Assembly (NCBI GenBank): GCA_013203015.1
Contig: JABMPO010000069.1
Location: 1 to 10,582 of the forward strand
Direction of reading: 5' to 3'
DNA length: 10,582 nucleotides
From: Fidelibacterota bacterium
GTDB taxonomy: Bacteria; Fidelibacterota; Marinisomatia; Marinisomatales; TCS56
This document shows positions 7,496 through 10,582 of the stretch, piece by piece. The notes under the pieces are model-generated. The model was not told the origin of the DNA. It made no database searches and was given only the letters and a program-made list of their open reading frames with translations. Numbering within the stretch: the first letter of the stretch is position 1; the number at the start of each line of letters is the position of its first letter. A program made the position numbers and the translations under genes.

Positions 7496-7531
7496 AGGTC
7501 ACTGGAATCAGTTGCTTTGGAAAGTTGTTTT

Positions 7532-7605
7532 GGGCGATTAGCTCAGGTGGTTAGAGTGCTTGCTTGACATGCAAGAGGTCACTGGTTCAAGTCCAGTATC
7601 GCCCA
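7532..7605 (+). tRNA. tRNA-Val (anticodon GAC)
   Basis: A complete cloverleaf can be drawn. The acceptor stem GGGCGAT (7532-7538) pairs perfectly with ATCGCCC (7598-7604), with discriminator A at 7605. The D-stem is GCTC/GAGT with one G-U pair. The anticodon stem is CTTGC/GCAAG around loop TTGACAT, giving anticodon GAC at 7566-7568. A five-base variable loop is followed by the T-stem ACTGG/CCAGT around TTCAAGT. The 3' CCA is not encoded (the next bases are CAA), so it must be added enzymatically. It reads GUC and, by wobble, GUU codons. A degenerate copy lies immediately upstream. Confidence 0.97.
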
Positions 7606-7712
7606 CAAAATTTTCTGACGTAATGCATAACAATATGTACAATAATAAACATGACGAGTCATTGCACCGCAAGGATATGACTATGGGATCAGTGCCTATT
7701 GTCGATTTTATA

Positions 7713-7741
7713 TTTACATTTTAAATTGTACTTTTTACACT
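7713..7741 (+). promoter_or_regulatory. Candidate sigma-70-type promoter of the thrS operon
   Basis: TTTACA (7713-7718; 5 of 6 to the -35 consensus) and TACACT (7736-7741; 4 of 6 to the -10 consensus) are separated by exactly 17 bases. The thrS ATG begins eight bases after the -10 hexamer, where transcription would be expected to start. The surrounding DNA is AT-rich, so chance occurrence cannot be ruled out. No Shine-Dalgarno lies between this element and the start codon. Confidence 0.4.
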
Positions 7742-7748
7742 TGTTTAG

Positions 7749-9698
7749 ATGAATCAGATAACACTCACTTTCCCCGATAAATCCACCCGTTCCTATTCGG
7801 CCGGTGTTACACCGTTGGAAGTTGCCCAGAGTATTGGCCCAAGATTAGCCAGTGACACCGTCGTTGCCAGGATTAATGGTACCTTGACGGATTTAGCCAT
7901 ACCTATAAACCAAGATACGGAAATTACCTTTTACACCGGCGATACTCCCGAAGGGCACGAAATTTTACTACATAGCGCTGCACACTTGCTGGCCCAAGCC
8001 GTAAAGCAGCTATTTCCTAAGGCGAAAGTCGCAATTGGTCCAGCAATTGAAAATCGCTTTTATTATGACTTCGACATCGACGGTACTTTTTCCGAGAAGG
8101 ATCTACGGCGGATCGAGGAAAAAATGCGTGAATTGGCCAAGGCCGATCATGAGGTCAGCCGAATAGAACTAAGCCGTGAAGCGGCAATCGCTGAATTTCG
8201 TGCGCAGGATGAGACCTACAAAGTTGAAATAATCGAAGAACTGCCGGAGGATGAGAAAATAACGGCTTACCGGCAGGCAGAATTCATTGATCTCTGCCGC
8301 GGTCCTCACGTATCCTCCACCGGGAAAATTAAGTATTTCAAATTACTGGAGTCTTCAGGCGCCTACTGGCGGGGTGATGAACGTAATAAAATGCTCCAAC
8401 GTATCTATGGTACCGCTTTCAGCAGTAAAAAACAGTTAAAAGATTATTTACATTTTCTGGAAGAAGCTAAAAAACGAGATCATCGTAAGCTTGGCAAAGA
8501 GCTGAGCATATTTACATTTGATGATGAAGTGGGGCCGGGTTTACCACTTTGGCTGCCGAATGGTGCCATTATTATTGAAGAACTTGAACAGTTGGCTAAG
8601 GAAAAAGAGCGGGCAGCTGGTTATGTCCGGGTCCGCACACCTCATCTCACTAAAGGTGTGTTGTATGAAAAATCCGGACATCTGGAACATTACCAAGATG
8701 ATATGTATCCGGCCATGGACGTTGATGGGACCAAGTACTATGTCAAACCCATGAATTGTCCGCATCATCATAAAATATTTGCGGCTGAACAACGTAGTTA
8801 CCGTGACATGCCCATTCGTTTGGCAGAATATGGTACCTGTTACCGTTATGAAAAATCGGGACAATTATTTGGATTAATGCGTGTCCGCAGTATGCAGATG
8901 AATGATGCCCATATCTACTGTACTATGGAGCAATTTGCAGATGAGTTTCTTGCTGTTTGCCAATTGCATCTGGAATATTTTGAAATATTCGGTATCGAAA
9001 AATACGAGATGCGTCTCAGTCTGCATAATAAAGAAGGTTTGGGTGAAAAGTACGTCAATGAACCGGAACTTTGGGTGAAAACTGAAGCAATTGTCCGTCA
9101 GGCATTAGATGATGGTGGCATTAATTATGTTGAGATTCCGGGTGAAGCAGCTTTTTACGGTCCCAAGATCGATGTGCAAGTCTGGAGTGCAATCGGAAAA
9201 GAATTTACCTTAGGCACCAATCAGGTTGACTTTGCCATTCCGCAACGCTTTGGTCTGACCTACACCAATCAGGACGGCGTTGCAGAAACGCCACTTTGTA
9301 TCCATCGTGCACCCTTGAGTACCCATGAACGATTCATTGGTTTTTTAATTGAACATTACGGTGGTGACTTTCCGCTCTGGCTGGCTCCGATTCAGGTTGC
9401 TGTTTTGCCAGTCTCGGAAAAAGTTAATACATATGCCCGGCAGGTTAAAAACCAGTTACTGTCGGCAAATATCAGGGTTCAATTAAATGACCGACCGGAT
9501 AAAATCGGTGCCAAGATCAGGAATGCGGAGACATCCCGGATCAATGTAATGCTGATTGTCGGAGCGCGGGAAGCGGAAAACGAAACCGTCTCCGTACGGC
9601 GTCGTTTCCAGGGCGATCTTGGGCAACAATCGCTTGCTGATCTGATCAATCAATTGAAAAATGAAATCAAACAAAGGAGTTTAACATCGGGAATATAG
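7749..9698 (+). CDS. thrS: Threonyl-tRNA synthetase
   Basis: A 649-residue class II aminoacyl-tRNA synthetase that charges tRNA-Thr. The N-terminal TGS domain covers about 1-62. The editing domain that hydrolyses Ser-tRNA-Thr shows HSAAH (H75, H79) and LCRGPHV (C183, H187). The catalytic core has the zinc ligands C337 (MNCPHHHKIF), H388 (NDAHIYC) and H519 (CIHRAP). Motif 2 is around RYEKSGQLFGLMRVR (366-380) and motif 3 around PLSTHERFIGFLIEHYGG (522-539). The C-terminal anticodon-binding domain spans about 545-640. An in-frame TAG directly precedes the ATG, fixing the upstream limit of the start. No Shine-Dalgarno is visible, unlike most genes here. Its 3' end carries the infC ribosome-binding site and overlaps infC by 13 bases, heading a thrS-infC-rpmI-rplT operon. 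Confidence 0.97.
   Translation: MNQITLTFPDKSTRSYSAGVTPLEVAQSIGPRLASDTVVARINGTLTDLAIPINQDTEITFYTGDTPEGHEILLHSAAHLLAQAVKQLFPKAKVAIGPAIENRFYYDFDIDGTFSEKDLRRIEEKMRELAKADHEVSRIELSREAAIAEFRAQDETYKVEIIEELPEDEKITAYRQAEFIDLCRGPHVSSTGKIKYFKLLESSGAYWRGDERNKMLQRIYGTAFSSKKQLKDYLHFLEEAKKRDHRKLGKELSIFTFDDEVGPGLPLWLPNGAIIIEELEQLAKEKERAAGYVRVRTPHLTKGVLYEKSGHLEHYQDDMYPAMDVDGTKYYVKPMNCPHHHKIFAAEQRSYRDMPIRLAEYGTCYRYEKSGQLFGLMRVRSMQMNDAHIYCTMEQFADEFLAVCQLHLEYFEIFGIEKYEMRLSLHNKEGLGEKYVNEPELWVKTEAIVRQALDDGGINYVEIPGEAAFYGPKIDVQVWSAIGKEFTLGTNQVDFAIPQRFGLTYTNQDGVAETPLCIHRAPLSTHERFIGFLIEHYGGDFPLWLAPIQVAVLPVSEKVNTYARQVKNQLLSANIRVQLNDRPDKIGAKIRNAETSRINVMLIVGAREAENETVSVRRRFQGDLGQQSLADLINQLKNEIKQRSLTSGI
9673..9688 (+). promoter_or_regulatory. 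Ribosome-binding site and ATC start codon of infC
   Basis: AAAGGAG (9673-9679) is a strong Shine-Dalgarno inside the end of thrS. Six bases later ATC (9686-9688) lies in the infC frame. There is an in-frame TGA at 9662 and no ATG, GTG or TTG between it and TTG at 9824, which falls inside the conserved LDLVEVSP segment. Initiation must therefore use a non-canonical codon, and ATC is the one at optimal spacing; ATA at 9695 would be 15 bases away. Confidence 0.8.
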
Positions 9699-10198
9699 CT
9701 AAAGCTAGAATCAATGATGCAATAGAAGCAGATGAAGTCAGGCTGATTGCTGAAGATGGCGAACAGGCCGGAATCGTTTCATTACAAGATGCTTTAAATG
9801 CCGCGGATGACGCAGGCCTTGACTTGGTGGAAGTATCACCAAATGGAAAACCACCGGTTTGTCGAATTATGAATCATGGGAAAGCCAAATACGAGGCACA
9901 GAAAAAAGCCCATGAGAGTAAAAAGAAACAACATGTTATTAAATTCAAAGAAATTAGGTTCAGACCACGGATCGAAGAACACGATCTGATGACAAAGATC
10001 AATCGAGCCAGAAAATTCATTAACGAAGGGTTTAAACTAAAAGTAACCATAATGTATCGAGGTCGCGAAATGGTACGACAGGATCTGGGACTGGCAGTTC
10101 TGGATAAGGTGAAGGAAATGTTGGAAGACATTGCCATTGTCGAAAAAGAGAACGGTCTCGAAGGACGTCGACTGTCAATCATTATGAGTGCGAAATAG
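9686..10198 (+). CDS. infC: Translation initiation factor IF-3
   Basis: A 170-residue IF-3, which binds the 30S subunit, prevents premature 50S joining and proofreads start codons. The N-terminal domain shows ARINDAIEADEVRLIAEDGE (7-26), then GIVSLQDAL and AGLDLVEVSPNGKPPVCRIM. A lysine-rich linker follows (KYEAQKKAHESKKKQ). The C-terminal domain has KEIRFRP, KFINEGFKLKVTIMYRGREM and a LEGRRLSIIM end. A start at the first conventional codon (TTG 9824) would delete about 46 residues of the conserved domain, so I place the start at ATC 9686, giving the usual family length. IF-3 in E. coli starts with AUU and represses itself by rejecting that codon; the same control is likely here but not shown by sequence alone. 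The gene overlaps thrS by 13 bases, and rpmI follows after 11 bases. Confidence 0.93.
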   Translation: MGNIAKARINDAIEADEVRLIAEDGEQAGIVSLQDALNAADDAGLDLVEVSPNGKPPVCRIMNHGKAKYEAQKKAHESKKKQHVIKFKEIRFRPRIEEHDLMTKINRARKFINEGFKLKVTIMYRGREMVRQDLGLAVLDKVKEMLEDIAIVEKENGLEGRRLSIIMSAK

Positions 10199-10209
10199 GA
10201 GAGAGCTGA

Positions 10210-10404
10210 ATGCCCAAAATGAAAACCAGACGCAGTTCCGCAAAACGCTTTTCAGTGACAGGAACTGGTAAACTGAAACGTAATAAAGCAAACCATAGAC
10301 ATATGCTTATTCGGCGCGCTAAGACGGTTAAACGCAAAATGCGTCAATCAACTTTAGTTGATGCCAGCGAAGTGAAAAAAGTCCGCCGAATGCTTGGTGT
10401 TTAA
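10210..10404 (+). CDS. rpmI: 50S ribosomal protein L35
   Basis: A 64-residue, very basic protein with the L35 signature: PKMKTRRSSAKRFSVTGTGK at 2-21, KLKRNKANHRHML (21-33) and a C-terminal VRRMLG. It is a component of the large ribosomal subunit, and its length is typical. AGGAG (10197-10201) overlaps the infC stop codon and lies eight bases before the ATG, implying coupled translation with infC. In E. coli the L20 protein represses rpmI-rplT translation through this leader; I cannot see whether that RNA structure exists here. Confidence 0.97.
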   Translation: MPKMKTRRSSAKRFSVTGTGKLKRNKANHRHMLIRRAKTVKRKMRQSTLVDASEVKKVRRMLGV

Positions 10405-10415
10405 AGGAGTACGCG

Positions 10416-10582
10416 ATGCCAAGAGCAAACAGTCCTGTGCCCCGGCACAGACGACATCGTAAGATTGTCAAGCAGGCCAAAGGCTACTATGGTGCCCGGA
10501 GCCGCACATTCAAGTCAGCTAAAGACGCAGTCATCAGGGCTGGTCTTTATGCTTACCGTGATCGCCGCCAGAGAAAGCGCCA
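10416..10582 (+). CDS. rplT: 50S ribosomal protein L20 (5' part, cut by the window end)
   Basis: About 55 codons are present before the window ends; the full protein is usually about 115-120 residues. The visible N-terminus is MPRANSPVPRHRRHRKIVKQ, followed by AKGYYGARSRTFKSAKDAVI and a YAYRDRRQRKR stretch, the highly basic RNA-binding extension of L20. L20 is an early 23S rRNA assembly protein and, in E. coli, the repressor of rpmI-rplT. AAAGGAG (10403-10409), overlapping the rpmI stop, lies six bases before the ATG. The gap to rpmI is 11 bases. Confidence 0.96.
   Translation, partial: MPRANSPVPRHRRHRKIVKQAKGYYGARSRTFKSAKDAVIRAGLYAYRDRRQRKR

Larger units (their letters stand above)
7424..7505 (+). 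pseudogene. Degenerate tandem copy of tRNA-Val, with two palindromes replacing its arms
   Basis: Three blocks are identical to the intact tRNA gene downstream: GGGCGATTAGCT (7440-7451), TTAGAGTGCTTG (7468-7479) and AGGTCACTGG (7496-7505), 34 of 34 bases. Between them the D-loop segment CAGGTGG is replaced by a 16-base palindrome, and CTTGACATGCAAG, which holds the anticodon GAC, is replaced by a second. The upstream flank is also shared: AATCAGT and AAAGTT then TTTTGGGCGATT precede both copies. The copy stops in the T-arm; the T-loop and 3' acceptor strand are missing. The spacing between acceptor starts is 92 bases. It cannot decode valine. It is best read as a tandem duplication that later gained the palindromes. 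Confidence 0.8.
7291..7531. other. Intergenic stretch between the protease gene and tRNA-Val
   Basis: No credible protein gene is visible here. The first part is AT-rich and contains a weak 6-bp hairpin (AGACAA at 7312-7317 with TTGTCT at 7324-7329) and a perfect 10-bp hairpin at 7376-7397. The second part, from 7424, is a degenerate tandem copy of the tRNA-Val region. All three are described separately. There is no classic GC-rich terminator for the protease gene. Confidence 0.7.

Noticed and set aside
7623..7724. 33-codon open frame upstream of thrS, considered as an attenuation leader peptide
   Set aside because: It has no Shine-Dalgarno and only two threonine codons, so nothing suggests threonine-responsive attenuation.
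7606..7748. T-box riboswitch controlling thrS
   Set aside because: I see no T-box consensus (TGGNACCGCG-like), no long specifier stem and no terminator hairpin before the start codon.
8541..8864. 107-codon minus-strand open frame inside thrS
   Set aside because: It lies opposite the highly conserved catalytic core of thrS, has no ribosome-binding site and is a coding shadow.

Overview
The window is an ordinary bacterial chromosomal segment with moderate GC, dense gene packing and mostly good AGGAG-type Shine-Dalgarno sites. The threonyl-tRNA synthetase has the CPHHHKIF and RYEKSG-LFGLMRVR-MQMNDAHIYC signatures that I associate with Bacteroidetes/Chlorobi-like (FCB superphylum) enzymes. The consistent Shine-Dalgarno usage is less typical of Bacteroidetes proper. 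I therefore suggest an FCB-group relative such as a Marinimicrobia- or Calditrichota-type lineage; this is inference, not proof.

Layout. Positions 1-2727 (minus strand) hold a two-gene saccharopine module. A lysine-ketoglutarate reductase (LKR) domain protein is followed by a separate saccharopine dehydrogenase (SDH), which ends in a clear intrinsic terminator at 1-30. Together they would convert lysine plus 2-oxoglutarate to 2-aminoadipate-6-semialdehyde plus glutamate, using two proteins where animals and plants use one fused protein. A 250-base divergent promoter region (2728-2977) separates them from a rightward run: an ornithine-aminotransferase-like class III PLP enzyme, rsmI (16S rRNA 2'-O-methyltransferase), tmk (thymidylate kinase) and an S41 carboxyl-terminal processing protease. 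rsmI, tmk and the protease overlap one another; the aminotransferase lies 30 bases upstream.

The 458-base gap 7291-7748 holds a perfect 10-bp AT-rich hairpin, an intact tRNA-Val(GAC), a degenerate tandem copy of that tRNA just upstream, and a likely thrS promoter. In the degenerate copy the D-loop and most of the anticodon arm are replaced by two related 16-base palindromes.

The right end is the conserved translation cluster thrS-infC-rpmI-rplT, with rplT cut by the window edge. infC has no ATG, GTG or TTG before its conserved N-terminus and appears to start at an ATC codon placed six bases after AAAGGAG. This fits the non-canonical start codon by which IF3 is known to control its own synthesis. 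thrS has no visible Shine-Dalgarno, and a promoter-like pair sits so close that its mRNA may be leaderless.

I did not find a wholly new multi-gene system. The most unusual element is the palindrome-invaded tRNA-Val copy.
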